Positions 1 through 7,583 of a stretch of DNA of 64,000 bases are shown in pieces. Below the pieces are notes generated by a model. It was not told the origin of the DNA. It searched no databases and was given only the letters and a program-made list of their open reading frames with translations. A program made the position numbers and the translations under genes. The DNA is from a virus. The DNA lies in IMG/VR virus record IMGVR_UViG_3300009008_000022, positions 1 through 64,000 of that record; one strand, given 5' to 3'. Each line of letters begins with the position of its first letter. The stretch's first letter is position 1.

Positions 1-2
1 AC

Positions 3-323
3 CGCACCGACAAGGGCGCCGCCGCGGCCACCGCGCGCCTCATGACCAGGGTTCCGCGGGACGCCAGCGGCGTGACCACCATCACCGACGCCAACGCCGA
101 CCTTCCCGGTTGCGCGGACGCCTACCTTATCCAGCAAAACCGAGAGTTTATGGTGTGGCACCGCCTGCTGAAATTCCTCAAGCTGCCCCTCGCGCGCATT
201 GACACCAGCGACAGGTTCCTCTTGCTTTTGTTCGGAAACCTCGTAATTCACGCAAATCGGAAGGGAATCCGGCTGAAAAATGTGGGCCGCGCGTCCCGTA
301 CCGTCACCATCCCGCTGCCGTAA
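3..323 (+). CDS. C-terminal part of a virion protein, probably major capsid protein (5' end outside window)
   Basis: The frame is open from the first bases of the window, so this is the last ~106 residues of a longer protein; the ATG at 42 is internal. The visible part has a hydrophobic, Trp-containing helix (MVWHRLLKFLK), a PLARIDTSDRFLLL segment and a beta-like C-terminus. Capsid proteins of Mu-like and related phages often end in a comparable 'PLA..GDS.kfLl' segment, and the gene opens the head/tail module. The capsid assignment is inference from this weak resemblance and position; another head protein is possible. Confidence 0.45.
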   Translation, partial: RTDKGAAAATARLMTRVPRDASGVTTITDANADLPGCADAYLIQQNREFMVWHRLLKFLKLPLARIDTSDRFLLLLFGNLVIHANRKGIRLKNVGRASRTVTIPLP

Positions 324-348
324 CCAGGCGGCATGACACCATAAACTT

Positions 349-371
349 GGCCCGCGTGGGGGGCGCGGGCC
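349..371 (+). terminator. GC hairpin between capsid-end gene and next gene
   Basis: Perfect 8-bp inverted repeat GGCCCGCG (349-356) and CGCGGGCC (364-371) around a 7-nt loop, in the 70-bp gap after the first stop. No U-tract follows, so it may be a weak or factor-assisted terminator that lowers transcription after a very highly expressed gene, or an RNA-stabilising 3' hairpin. Confidence 0.5.
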
Positions 372-393
372 GGAGTTTGGAGGGCGCACTTAA

Positions 394-912
394 ATGCCAG
401 CTTCACCGACGAAGAAAGAGGAAAAGAGAGGGCCTGCCAAGGCCGCGGCGTGGGTTAAACTACGCAACGAATCCATGTGCGGCGACCCTCATCATAGCGT
501 GGGCGATACCTGCTATCAGGTAAGCCCCACCGGCGAGATCGTGGTCCCATTGGCGCAAGCCGCCTGGCTGGAGTCCGCCGGATGGATCAGGGTGGGAGAG
601 GTGGAGCGACCGCCAGAGGGATCCTTCTGGCCCGTGAGCGAAACCAGCGTGCCGCGGGACATGGACGAGGCGTATCAGACGGTGCGCGGCCTGGGCCTGT
701 CGCCTGACGAGCTGCGCAAGCTGGCAGACCGGATGGAAAACCACCCGGCCGCGCCGCCGCCGGAGAAGCCGAAAGACACCATGGAGCTGAGCCTGGATTC
801 GCCGCTGGAAGATCTGATCAAGGCGGCCAAGTCCCTGGGCCTGGACCCGCCCGAGAAGGCGGATCAGCGCACGGTGTTTAACATGATCGTGCAAAAAACC
901 AAGGTGGGATAA
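394..912 (+). CDS. hypothetical protein next to capsid gene
   Basis: 172 residues. A charged, Lys/Glu-rich N-terminus (1-20) is followed by a compact central part (about residues 30-75, GDPHHSVGDTCYQVSP...) and two predicted helical stretches (90-115 and 135-170). I recognise no family. The start is supported by the leader GGAGGGCGCA at 379-388. Being the first gene after the probable capsid gene and before small virion-type genes suggests a head role such as head completion or decoration; that is position-based only. Confidence 0.7.
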   Translation: MPASPTKKEEKRGPAKAAAWVKLRNESMCGDPHHSVGDTCYQVSPTGEIVVPLAQAAWLESAGWIRVGEVERPPEGSFWPVSETSVPRDMDEAYQTVRGLGLSPDELRKLADRMENHPAAPPPEKPKDTMELSLDSPLEDLIKAAKSLGLDPPEKADQRTVFNMIVQKTKVG

Positions 913-934
913 CCGCCTGGTAGTGAGGTGAAAG

Positions 935-1249
935 ATGAAGGCAAGCCGACAGTTTCCGTACTTCTACCAAGAGGGCATCGACTACATCTCGGCGGCCGGC
1001 AAGCGCGGCGAGGGCGTTACCTCGTTCCTGGTCACTTCCACTGGCACCCCCGACGCGGTTGTTTTCGCGGAGCTGGGGCTGCCGGACATGGAAACCGCGA
1101 GCTACGTCGTGATCGCCCAGGCCGAGGGCTCAACCTGCACGGTGGACGAGAGCACGAAGGCGACCACCGGCTTTTCCATCCTGGGCGCCAGCGCCGCGGA
1201 CGTGATCAACGTGATCGTGGGCGGTCAGTTCAAGGGCCAGAGGCGCTAG
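935..1249 (+). CDS. small virion-type protein
   Basis: 104 residues, mostly beta-prone (SFLVTSTGTPDAVVF, SYVVIAQAEGSTCTVD) with Thr/Ser/Gly richness typical of phage head or tail accessory proteins. GTGAGGTG lies 9 nt before the ATG as a Shine-Dalgarno site. It sits between the head genes and the fibre and is followed 3 nt later by the next gene, so they are probably translated together. No specific family recognised. Confidence 0.7.
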   Translation: MKASRQFPYFYQEGIDYISAAGKRGEGVTSFLVTSTGTPDAVVFAELGLPDMETASYVVIAQAEGSTCTVDESTKATTGFSILGASAADVINVIVGGQFKGQRR

Positions 1250-1252
1250 ACC

Positions 1253-1549
1253 ATGGTGGGAACGATCTGGAAACGCGGCGGACGGCCGCACCACCAGGCC
1301 GGCACAACCAAGGCCGCCACGGTGGAGGAGTGGGAGCTGGGCGCTCCTACCATGCACCTGTACTTCGCCAACACGCACGCCAGCGAAAGCATCAAGATCA
1401 CCTTGACCAGCAAGGCGGACGCCGACGCCGGCCTGGGGATCACGGTCGAGCCGCGCACCACCTGGGCGCTGGACGTGGAGTGCACGAGCGTGTGGACGCA
1501 GAGTACAAACCCCGCGACGTTTGAGATCACCACCACGGCCAGGGGTTAA
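1253..1549 (+). CDS. small virion-type protein
   Basis: 98 residues of beta-rich sequence (MHLYFANTHASESIKITLTSK, FEITTTARG), a pattern expected of a small beta-sandwich decoration or fibre-associated protein. It begins 3 nt after the preceding stop and ends 2 nt before the next start, so it belongs to a tightly coupled run of small genes before the DHxH-repeat fibre. Function unknown. Confidence 0.7.
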   Translation: MVGTIWKRGGRPHHQAGTTKAATVEEWELGAPTMHLYFANTHASESIKITLTSKADADAGLGITVEPRTTWALDVECTSVWTQSTNPATFEITTTARG

Positions 1550-1551
1550 GC

Positions 1552-1788
1552 ATGGGCGGCGGGGTCAGCTCGCTAGATGCAGCCTGGCAGCGCCAGGAAT
1601 GGACAGCAACGGGCGGGCAGACCGTGTTTACTCTCAACCGGACGCCAAACCAGCCGTTAAGCGTGGAGGTAACACGCAACGGTGTAGAGCAGCATGAAGG
1701 CACCGATTTTTCCCTATCGGGCCTGACAGTGACATGGATAGGGCCGGCGCTGGACGCTGGCGAACAGATCATCATTCGGTATTTGTAA
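1552..1788 (+). CDS. small protein related to the C-terminal domain of the downstream fibre
   Basis: 78 residues. From about residue 15 it follows the same pattern as the last ~70 residues of the fibre encoded at 1816-3549: both have 'NGV.Q..G.D(F/Y)..SG.T.TW' followed by an acidic turn and a terminal RY. The shared pattern suggests a common small beta domain present once as a free protein and once as the end of a fibre. It may be a trimerisation or attachment module; this is inference. Confidence 0.7.
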   Translation: MGGGVSSLDAAWQRQEWTATGGQTVFTLNRTPNQPLSVEVTRNGVEQHEGTDFSLSGLTVTWIGPALDAGEQIIIRYL

Positions 1789-1815
1789 CCAGCAAGAAAA
1801 AGGGAAACAGGAACC

Positions 1816-3549
1816 ATGCTCATTCGTACCAAACAGCTCAACGCCGGCATTCTCGCCGCAAGCGCCGCCGGTCGCGCGCTCATGGCGGACAACTTCTTCG
1901 ACAGCTCCACCGCGGGTGCCAAGTTTGAGGCCAGCTCAATCGCCCTGGCGAAGCTGGCCGAGGCCGTGCTCCAGGCGGACGGCGGGCAGGCGCTCACTGG
2001 CGATCTCCCGGCCGGCAGCAACAAGATCACCGGCCTGGCCGCGGCCACCACGAACGGGGACGCGGTGCGCTACGAGCAGGGGATCCTGGCGGACGGAACC
2101 AACGCCTTCAGCGCCGATCAGAGCATGGGCAGCAACAAGCTCACCAACCTGGCCGCCCCGACCGCGGACGCGGACGCCGCGCGCAAGGTGGACGTGGACC
2201 GCGCGCAGGAAGGTCTGGACGCCAAGGACAGCGTTGCGCTGGCAACCGACACCGCCCTGGCCGCCAACACGCAGGCTGGCACCGGCGTGGGCGCCACCCT
2301 GACCGCGGACGCCAACGGCGCGTTGACCGTCGATGGTGTGGCAGTCGCTTCTGCCGACCGGATTCTGGTCAAGGACGAGTCCTCTGCCCCGAATTGCGGT
2401 ATCTACACCGTCACGCAGACCGGCGACGGCAGCAACCCGTTCATCCTGACCCGCGCGGCGGACGCAGACGGCGACCAGGATAACGTCACCGGCGGCATGT
2501 TCTGCTTTGTCGAGAAGGGCTCGACCAACGCTGACACCGGCTGGGTGCTGACCACCAATGGCGTGGTTTCGGTGGACTCCGACGATCAGAACTTCACGCA
2601 GTTCTTCGGCGCCGCCTCCGTCAACTACGAGGACGGCGACCCGACGCAGATCGGCGCGGACAGCGCCGCCGCACCGGGCTCCAACATGACCGCGGCCCGC
2701 GGCGATCATCAGCACGCGATTGCCACCGGCGCCCCGGATTCCACCCTGGACGGTGCGAGCAGCAACGCGCCTGGCACCAGCAACAACCTGGCTCGTGCGG
2801 ACCATGTGCACGCGCTGGACGTGGGCGCTGTGGCCGACGTTATCCAGCCGGATGATGTTGCGGCCGAGGGCACCGACGACACCCTGGCCCGTGCGGACCA
2901 CACCCACGGGATCTTCTGTGCGGCCCCGACAGCCACCCTGGACGCCGCGAGCACCAATACCGAGGGCGCCGGCACCAGCTTCGCCCGCAACGATCACACG
3001 CACGCTCTGGACGTGGGCGCCGCCGGTTCCACCGTGGACCCGGACGTGGCCGCAGCTCCCGGCACCGACGACACCCTGGCCCGCGCGGATCACGTTCACG
3101 ACATCGGCGTGGCCGCTCCCAGCTCCACCCTGGACGGTGCGAGCAGCAACGCCGAGGGCTCCAGTTCCAACCTGGCGCGGGCCGATCACGTTCACGCTCT
3201 GGACGTGGGCGCGGCGCCGTCGAATCCGGCGGCCACCCCCGTCGAGGGCACCGACGACACCATTGCCCGTGCGGATCACCAGCACGCGCGTGACGTGGAA
3301 GCCCAGGAGAACATCACCACCGAGGAGATCACCGGCAGCGACACCGCGCTGTCCATGACCCTGGGCAGCACCCCGACCGTTGCCGGCAGCGTGCAGCTCT
3401 GGCTCAACGGCGTGTTTCAGGTGCAGGGCGCTGGCAAGGACTACACCGTCAGCGGGACCACGATCACCTGGCTCGCCAGCTCCGGCACGGCGGTGGACAT
3501 GGATACCAGCGACGTGCTGGTGGCGCGCTACAGCAGGGCGTATGCCTAA
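1816..3549 (+). CDS. fibre/appendage protein with DHxH repeats
   Basis: 577 residues, Ala/Asp/Gly-rich, with almost no Lys in the repeat part. Residues 1-200 resemble the head-binding part of phage fibres, with repeated 'G.NKI.nLa.P' turns near 55-110. Residues 297-490 carry seven DHxH motifs in units of about 25-33 residues. His-x-His rows in phage long fibres (for example T4 gp37) coordinate iron along a trimeric needle, so a metal-stabilised trimeric stalk is likely. The last ~70 residues match the preceding 78-residue protein. Its place between head and neck genes fits a head or collar fibre as well as a tail fibre. Confidence 0.75.
   Translation: MLIRTKQLNAGILAASAAGRALMADNFFDSSTAGAKFEASSIALAKLAEAVLQADGGQALTGDLPAGSNKITGLAAATTNGDAVRYEQGILADGTNAFSADQSMGSNKLTNLAAPTADADAARKVDVDRAQEGLDAKDSVALATDTALAANTQAGTGVGATLTADANGALTVDGVAVASADRILVKDESSAPNCGIYTVTQTGDGSNPFILTRAADADGDQDNVTGGMFCFVEKGSTNADTGWVLTTNGVVSVDSDDQNFTQFFGAASVNYEDGDPTQIGADSAAAPGSNMTAARGDHQHAIATGAPDSTLDGASSNAPGTSNNLARADHVHALDVGAVADVIQPDDVAAEGTDDTLARADHTHGIFCAAPTATLDAASTNTEGAGTSFARNDHTHALDVGAAGSTVDPDVAAAPGTDDTLARADHVHDIGVAAPSSTLDGASSNAEGSSSNLARADHVHALDVGAAPSNPAATPVEGTDDTIARADHQHARDVEAQENITTEEITGSDTALSMTLGSTPTVAGSVQLWLNGVFQVQGAGKDYTVSGTTITWLASSGTAVDMDTSDVLVARYSRAYA
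2701..3290 (+). repeat. DHxH-coding repeat tract in the fibre gene
   Basis: Codes for seven DHxH motifs (DHQH, DHVH, DHTH, DHTH, DHVH, DHVH, DHQH; residues 297-490 of the fibre). Two unit types alternate: a 'STLDGASSN.(P/E)G...LARADHVHALDVGA' type and a shorter 'DVAA.GTDDTLARADH.H' type. The DNA is also repetitive, for example GGCACCGACGACACC recurs, which gives material for length change by recombination. Confidence 0.75.
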
Positions 3550-3558
3550 ACTGGTGCG

Positions 3559-3588
3559 TTGACGCACTAGCTGACTTGCGCTGACAAT
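3559..3588 (+). promoter_or_regulatory. possible sigma70 promoter
   Basis: TTGACG (3559-3564), an 18-nt spacer and GACAAT (3583-3588) in the 94-bp gap after the fibre gene. The -10 is a 4/6 match only. Transcription would start about where the long UUCG hairpin begins. Confidence 0.3.
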
Positions 3589-3592
3589 AGTT

Positions 3593-3622
3593 CCGGCGCC
3601 TGGGCTTCGGCCTGGGCGCCGG
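3593..3622 (+). terminator. 13-bp hairpin with UUCG tetraloop
   Basis: CCGGCGCC at the outside and GGGC-TTCG-GCC at the tip form a continuous 13-bp stem (two G-U pairs) closed by the exceptionally stable C(UUCG)G tetraloop. No U-run follows. It lies between two co-oriented genes, so it could terminate, act as a 3' barrier for the fibre mRNA, or protect the 5' end of the downstream message. Confidence 0.55.
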
Positions 3623-3643
3623 GATCACTAACTGGAGGGCACC

Positions 3644-4222
3644 ATGAGCGATACCGCGGGGCCGATCCAGATTGGCGGCGCCGGCACCACACCACCGCAG
3701 CCACCTGGCTCGCACCAGAGAACACAACTACCACCGAAACAGGTACGCGGCATGGAGTCCCCCGCCGTGGTCATGCTGCATCCGGCCCAATGGAACGGTA
3801 ACAGCGGGTGGTGGAGCCATGACGGCATCCTGCTCGGCGGCATTGCCATTGACGGGCCGTTCCCAGGCGAGGGCCAGGAGCCGCCAGAGGGGCCGCACAA
3901 AACGCTGCTGGCCTACTCTCCGACGCGGATCCCGCGCGTGTGGGACGGCAAGAAATTCGGCATCACCGTCGAGTATGAGTCCGAGAGGCCGGAGTCGCGG
4001 TTTAAGTTCCGCGTGTACTACTCCTGTGGCGACCCTTCGGAGCGCAAGCTGTGGGAGGCGCGCTACATGGAGGGCCAGAACAACGGCAAGCGCCGGTTGA
4101 CGTTCAATTTGGCGCCGCAATTCGTGGTGGGCGACGAGCTGTTTTGTTGCACGCTGGAGATCATCCGAGTGCAGCCCGATCCGGTGCTCATCTATGGATC
4201 CTGGCTAGAGATCGGGGTTTAA
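3644..4222 (+). CDS. virion-associated protein, unknown family
   Basis: 192 residues. A low-complexity Gly/Pro/Thr N-terminus (1-35) precedes a beta-rich globular part (about 37-192, with aromatic strands such as FKFRVYYSC and LIYGSWLEIGV). The leader GGAGGGCACC lies directly before the ATG; an internal ATG at 3752 would give only the globular part. It follows the fibre and precedes the neck genes, so a fibre- or neck-associated role is likely. No named family recognised. Confidence 0.65.
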   Translation: MSDTAGPIQIGGAGTTPPQPPGSHQRTQLPPKQVRGMESPAVVMLHPAQWNGNSGWWSHDGILLGGIAIDGPFPGEGQEPPEGPHKTLLAYSPTRIPRVWDGKKFGITVEYESERPESRFKFRVYYSCGDPSERKLWEARYMEGQNNGKRRLTFNLAPQFVVGDELFCCTLEIIRVQPDPVLIYGSWLEIGV

Positions 4223-4224
4223 CC

Positions 4225-4401
4225 ATGGGGGAGCACCGGCCGGAAGTAACCACCTCTGAAGGGCGGCCGGAGGCCACCTCTGAAGGGCGAGCGCGGCCGG
4301 AAGCGACCGCGGAAAGCCAGCAACCAGAAGCCACGGCAGAGCAGGCCGCGCCGGAAACCACCGGCCAGGGCGAGCTGCGACCAGAAGTAGCGGGAGGCTG
4401 A
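4225..4401 (+). CDS. 58-residue Pro-Glu-Ala-Thr repeat protein
   Basis: Nearly the whole protein is built of irregular 9-12-residue units of the form (R/Q)PE(V/A)T followed by Ser/Glu/Gly/Ala. There are six PE(V/A/T) units, and the DNA repeats too (ACCTCTGAAGGGCG twice). No hydrophobic core is possible, so it should be extended. It is 2 nt after the previous gene and ends 1 nt before the connector gene, suggesting translational coupling. A flexible virion linker is a guess. It could also be a spurious frame, but spacing and context favour a gene. Confidence 0.5.
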   Translation: MGEHRPEVTTSEGRPEATSEGRARPEATAESQQPEATAEQAAPETTGQGELRPEVAGG

Positions 4402-4402
4402 A

Positions 4403-5842
4403 ATGGCCCTGATCAAATTGCATGTTGCCGTCAACAGCCTGGACGAAGTGCTAAAACGGTATGATCAAGTCAAGGTCTACCGGAGCACAACCGGCGTGAC
4501 TGGCACCTACTCTGAGATCACCACCGCGGACACCCGGATCAAGCTCCTGGCAGGCCAGGCGCTTTACACGTTCCATGACGCCGCAGGCGACCGCACCTAC
4601 TGGTACAAGACCGCCTATTTCAACAGCGGCGACAGCTCTGAAAGCAGCCAGTCCGACCCCACCCTGGGCGACGACGCCGAGGTGTTGACCGGCATTTTGA
4701 CCATTCAAGAGCTGAAAGACACCTTCTTGTACGGCCTGGATTTGACCGATGATCGGGGCAACGAATACCCTGATATTATGTTTGAATTTGGCATCAGAGC
4801 GGCTATTCAATGGGTGGAAAAACAGCTTGATCTTTTCATCCGGCCCACTTCGAGGGTAGAGCGCCACGACTTTAATTTGCGCGACTATCAAGAGTGGATG
4901 TTTATCCAGCTCGACAAGTACCCCGCGATCAGTTGTGAGAAGGTCGAGATCATCTGGCCGTCTAGCTCTGAGAAGATCTCGTTTCCAACCGAGTGGATCA
5001 GCCTGCAAGCCGACCTGGGCCAGATCAACCTAGTGCCCACGCATGGCACGCTGGCGCAGGCGCTCATGGTGCTGTCCGGCGCTTGGCTGCCAGCTCTGAT
5101 CGGCGGCATGAGCTTCATTCCCAACGCGGTGAGCGTGGAGTACACCGCGGGCTTTCCGTTCGGCGCGCTGCCTTACGACATCAAAGAAATGATCGGGATG
5201 CGCGCCACAAACCCGATCCTAAATACGGCCGGTGATTTGATCGCTGGTGCCGGGATCGCCAACTATTCGATCAGCATGGACGGGATCAGTCAGACCATCG
5301 GCACCACGGCTTGCCTGGCAGGCTCCACCCTGGTGGACGCGCCTGGCGGCCAGGTGGCAATCGCGGAGCTGCACCGGCGAGTCCAGGCCGGCGAAGTGGT
5401 GGAGGTGTACGGCCTGAACGAGCGCACCGGCAAGCGGCGCGTGCAAGAGGTGATCGCGTCGTTTGATAGCGGCAAAAAACAAACGCACGAGCTGCGCATT
5501 GGCAACGGCGGCGTGGTCAGAATGACAAAGGACCACCGCTGTCTTACTGGCTCCGGCTGGCGCACCATGGGTGAGCTAAACCGCGGCACGTTGTTGATCG
5601 ACGGAAAGGGTATGTCCGCGCCGGTGGAGTCCGTTGGCCCTGGCGAGATGGAACAGACGTTTGACCTGGAGATAGAGGCGCCCTGGCACAACTTCAGTGT
5701 AGCAAATTCCTCAATGATTCTGCATAATTCGGCCACAAACGCCGGCTACGGAGCAAGAATATTAAACTACGAGAAACACATCAAGGCGCAGCTCCCGGTG
5801 CTCCGTAAGTTCTACAAGCGCGTCGGCCTGGCGGTGGGGTGA
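4403..5842 (+). CDS. head-tail connector (neck) protein interrupted by a mini-intein
   Basis: 479 residues before splicing, 340 after. Residues 1-85 look like a fibronectin-III-type domain (VKVYRST..G.Y, LYTFHD...YWYKTAYFN). Residues 90-303 plus 443-479 form a phage connector of the gp6-like type, with the usual 'YTAGFPFGALPYDIKEMIG' segment and the 'SISMDGISQTIGTTA / SATNAGYGARI' segment. The latter is split by the intein exactly at its Ser/Thr-rich loop. SD GGGAGG lies 5 nt before the ATG. A gp6-like protein bridges portal and tail, so correct splicing should be needed for virion assembly. Confidence 0.75.
   Translation: MALIKLHVAVNSLDEVLKRYDQVKVYRSTTGVTGTYSEITTADTRIKLLAGQALYTFHDAAGDRTYWYKTAYFNSGDSSESSQSDPTLGDDAEVLTGILTIQELKDTFLYGLDLTDDRGNEYPDIMFEFGIRAAIQWVEKQLDLFIRPTSRVERHDFNLRDYQEWMFIQLDKYPAISCEKVEIIWPSSSEKISFPTEWISLQADLGQINLVPTHGTLAQALMVLSGAWLPALIGGMSFIPNAVSVEYTAGFPFGALPYDIKEMIGMRATNPILNTAGDLIAGAGIANYSISMDGISQTIGTTACLAGSTLVDAPGGQVAIAELHRRVQAGEVVEVYGLNERTGKRRVQEVIASFDSGKKQTHELRIGNGGVVRMTKDHRCLTGSGWRTMGELNRGTLLIDGKGMSAPVESVGPGEMEQTFDLEIEAPWHNFSVANSSMILHNSATNAGYGARILNYEKHIKAQLPVLRKFYKRVGLAVG
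5312..5728 (+). mobile_element. mini-intein, 139 residues, no homing endonuclease
   Basis: In frame within the connector gene, residues 304-442. Block A is CLAGSTLV with Cys1. Block B has the TxxH motif (TKDH) in GVVRMTKDHRCLT. Block F is TFDLEIEAPWHNFSVAN, and block G ends in HN (penultimate His, terminal Asn) followed by Ser as +1 extein residue. All class-1 splicing residues are present, so it should be active. There is no room for LAGLIDADG blocks between B and F, so it cannot home by itself. Removal restores a continuous connector sequence. Confidence 0.93.
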
Positions 5843-6666
5843 TGGCTGAGTTTAAGCCTGAAATACTGACTGGACCGCCGGACGGCGAAAAGCCCACCGG
5901 CGGGCAGCGCGTCGATTACAAGGTCGGCAAGCTCGACAACTTCATCTATACCAAGGGCCAGCGCGCATGGTGGAGCCGCGCAGCTCTGTGCCCCTGCCAG
6001 GGCAACCCAAAGACAGATCAGCCGGCGCTGAATTGCTCGCTGTGCAACGGCAAGGGGTATTGGTACTTCACGCCGCAGCTCGGCGCGACGGCGCAAGAGG
6101 TGGACCTGGCCGGCAACCCGATTGAAGTAAACGAGGCCGCGGACGCCGTTGGCGTGGTGGTAATGATCACGTCTACCACGCAGGATCCGCAGATCTATGA
6201 GCACTTCGGCCAGTGGCACTTTGGCACCGCCAAGCTCACCGCGCAGAGCCCCAACCGCCTGGGCTACCGGGACAAGTTCTCTTGCCGGGACGCTGAAATG
6301 TGGGCAGGCCAGCTCATCACCTCAGACGGCGGATCCGAGATCTCGGTGGTAGGCGAGCAGAGCGACAAAGGGCTATGGAGTCCGGCCACGCGGGTGACGT
6401 TGCTGCGCAGCGTGGCGACGGTTTACCGCGAGGGAGATGATTTTGAGCTGACCAAGCAGGGCACGATCCGCTGGCTCGGCGCACCACCGGCCGCCGGTAC
6501 GATCCTGTCCTACTACGGCGCGTTTCATCCGGTCTGGGTCATTATCGAGTTTCCGTTTGCCTACCGTGACACCCTGGTGGAAAAAAAGCGGCAAGCTGAC
6601 AACCTGGCAGACCAGCACGCGCAGCTCCCCATGAGCGCAGTTGTTAAACTGGATTTTCTGGCATGA
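5842..6666 (+). CDS. neck/head-completion protein with zinc-finger cysteines
   Basis: 274 residues; the ATG overlaps the connector stop (TGATG). Four cysteines, C50-x-C52 and C65-xx-C68, in a 'CPC..NPKTDQPALNCSLCNGKGY' segment match a zinc-knuckle pattern common in phage neck proteins encoded after the connector. The rest is beta-rich, including a 'TLLRSVATVYREGDDFEL...TIRWLG.PPAAGTILSYYG' segment typical of virion proteins. It overlaps the next gene by 4 nt. The role as head-tail adaptor is inferred from order and pattern. Confidence 0.7.
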   Translation: MAEFKPEILTGPPDGEKPTGGQRVDYKVGKLDNFIYTKGQRAWWSRAALCPCQGNPKTDQPALNCSLCNGKGYWYFTPQLGATAQEVDLAGNPIEVNEAADAVGVVVMITSTTQDPQIYEHFGQWHFGTAKLTAQSPNRLGYRDKFSCRDAEMWAGQLITSDGGSEISVVGEQSDKGLWSPATRVTLLRSVATVYREGDDFELTKQGTIRWLGAPPAAGTILSYYGAFHPVWVIIEFPFAYRDTLVEKKRQADNLADQHAQLPMSAVVKLDFLA

Positions 6667-7583
6667 TCGACGTTGAAATAAGCGGCAAGGTGCCCGCCCT
6701 GTTTCGCGCCCTGGCGACAGACGACGTGATGGACAACGTGCTAGACCAGCTCGCCAGCGCGGCCCGTGCTCACTGGATCCGGCTGGCGACCACCGACTTG
6801 CACGCCAGCGGCGCCACGGTGGACGAGTACCAGGACGGGATCAGCGAGGTGGAGGTGGGCCATGGCACGCGATCCATTACCTTGCTCGGCTGGTTTCCCA
6901 ACGCGATAGAGGGCGGGCTCATGCCCTACGACATGCGAAAAACGCTGCTCAAGCCAGGCAGCAAGATCCGGCGCATGAGCAAGGACGGCCACGCCTACGG
7001 CTATGTTCCGTTCCGGCATTCCACGCCTGGCAGCCGCGGCAAGGCCGGCCCGCCCATGGGCAGCCCTTACGCTGAGCGGGGCGACCTGTCGCTGGCTGGC
7101 ACCGGCCGGCTGGGACCGCAGATAGCTCTGTCCGTACAGCGCGCCACGGCGCCCATGAGCCGCGAGCAGGCCCACAAGGTAGGCCAGCGCGTGCACCGCC
7201 AGGCGGCCCGCCTGGGCGGCACCGTGAGCGCCGGAGCTGTAACGATCTGGGGCGGGAGGCTGAAGGCTGGCTCCGGCAACGCTACGGCCAGGGCGAGAGG
7301 TGGCGTAAAGGCCGGCGTGCGCAAGCTGTACCGCCACCACACCACCGACATCTATCAGGGCATGGTCAAAAAGCAGCACGTCTACAAAAAGGCGGTGCAA
7401 AGCCAGTACATGACCTGGCGCACGATCTCGGAAAAAAGCAAGGTAGGCTGGATGCACCCTGGGATCATGCCGCGGCACCTGGCGCCCAAGGTGCAACAGT
7501 ACGTCGAGACACAGGCGCCGCGGGTCATCCGGCGCACCATCACCGCCGCGGTTAATCACCGCGGGTTGAAGCAGATCCTATGA
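6663..7583 (+). CDS. neck/tail-completion protein
   Basis: 306 residues, basic, with an 'SKVGWMHPGIMPRHLAPKV' motif. The W.HPGI pattern is typical of minor tail/neck proteins of the gp10 (HK97) and Mu gpG/P2 gpS class. There is a Gly/Arg-rich central stretch around residues 190-225. It overlaps both neighbours by 4 nt (ATGA), consistent with one translationally coupled neck operon of connector, zinc protein, this protein and terminator. Confidence 0.65.
   Translation: MIDVEISGKVPALFRALATDDVMDNVLDQLASAARAHWIRLATTDLHASGATVDEYQDGISEVEVGHGTRSITLLGWFPNAIEGGLMPYDMRKTLLKPGSKIRRMSKDGHAYGYVPFRHSTPGSRGKAGPPMGSPYAERGDLSLAGTGRLGPQIALSVQRATAPMSREQAHKVGQRVHRQAARLGGTVSAGAVTIWGGRLKAGSGNATARARGGVKAGVRKLYRHHTTDIYQGMVKKQHVYKKAVQSQYMTWRTISEKSKVGWMHPGIMPRHLAPKVQQYVETQAPRVIRRTITAAVNHRGLKQIL

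Noticed and set aside
42-323. Complete 93-residue gene starting at ATG 42
   Set aside because: The frame is open upstream to the first base of the window, and the sequence reads as the end of a longer protein, so this is a partial gene.
2701-3290. CRISPR array
   Set aside because: The repeats are in frame, of variable length and encode DHxH protein repeats; there are no equal-length spacers.
1936-3567. 543-codon open frame antisense to the DHxH fibre
   Set aside because: It mirrors the GC-rich, repeat-bearing fibre gene; its translation is Gly/Val/His/Arg-rich with no domain, and no SD or promoter supports it.
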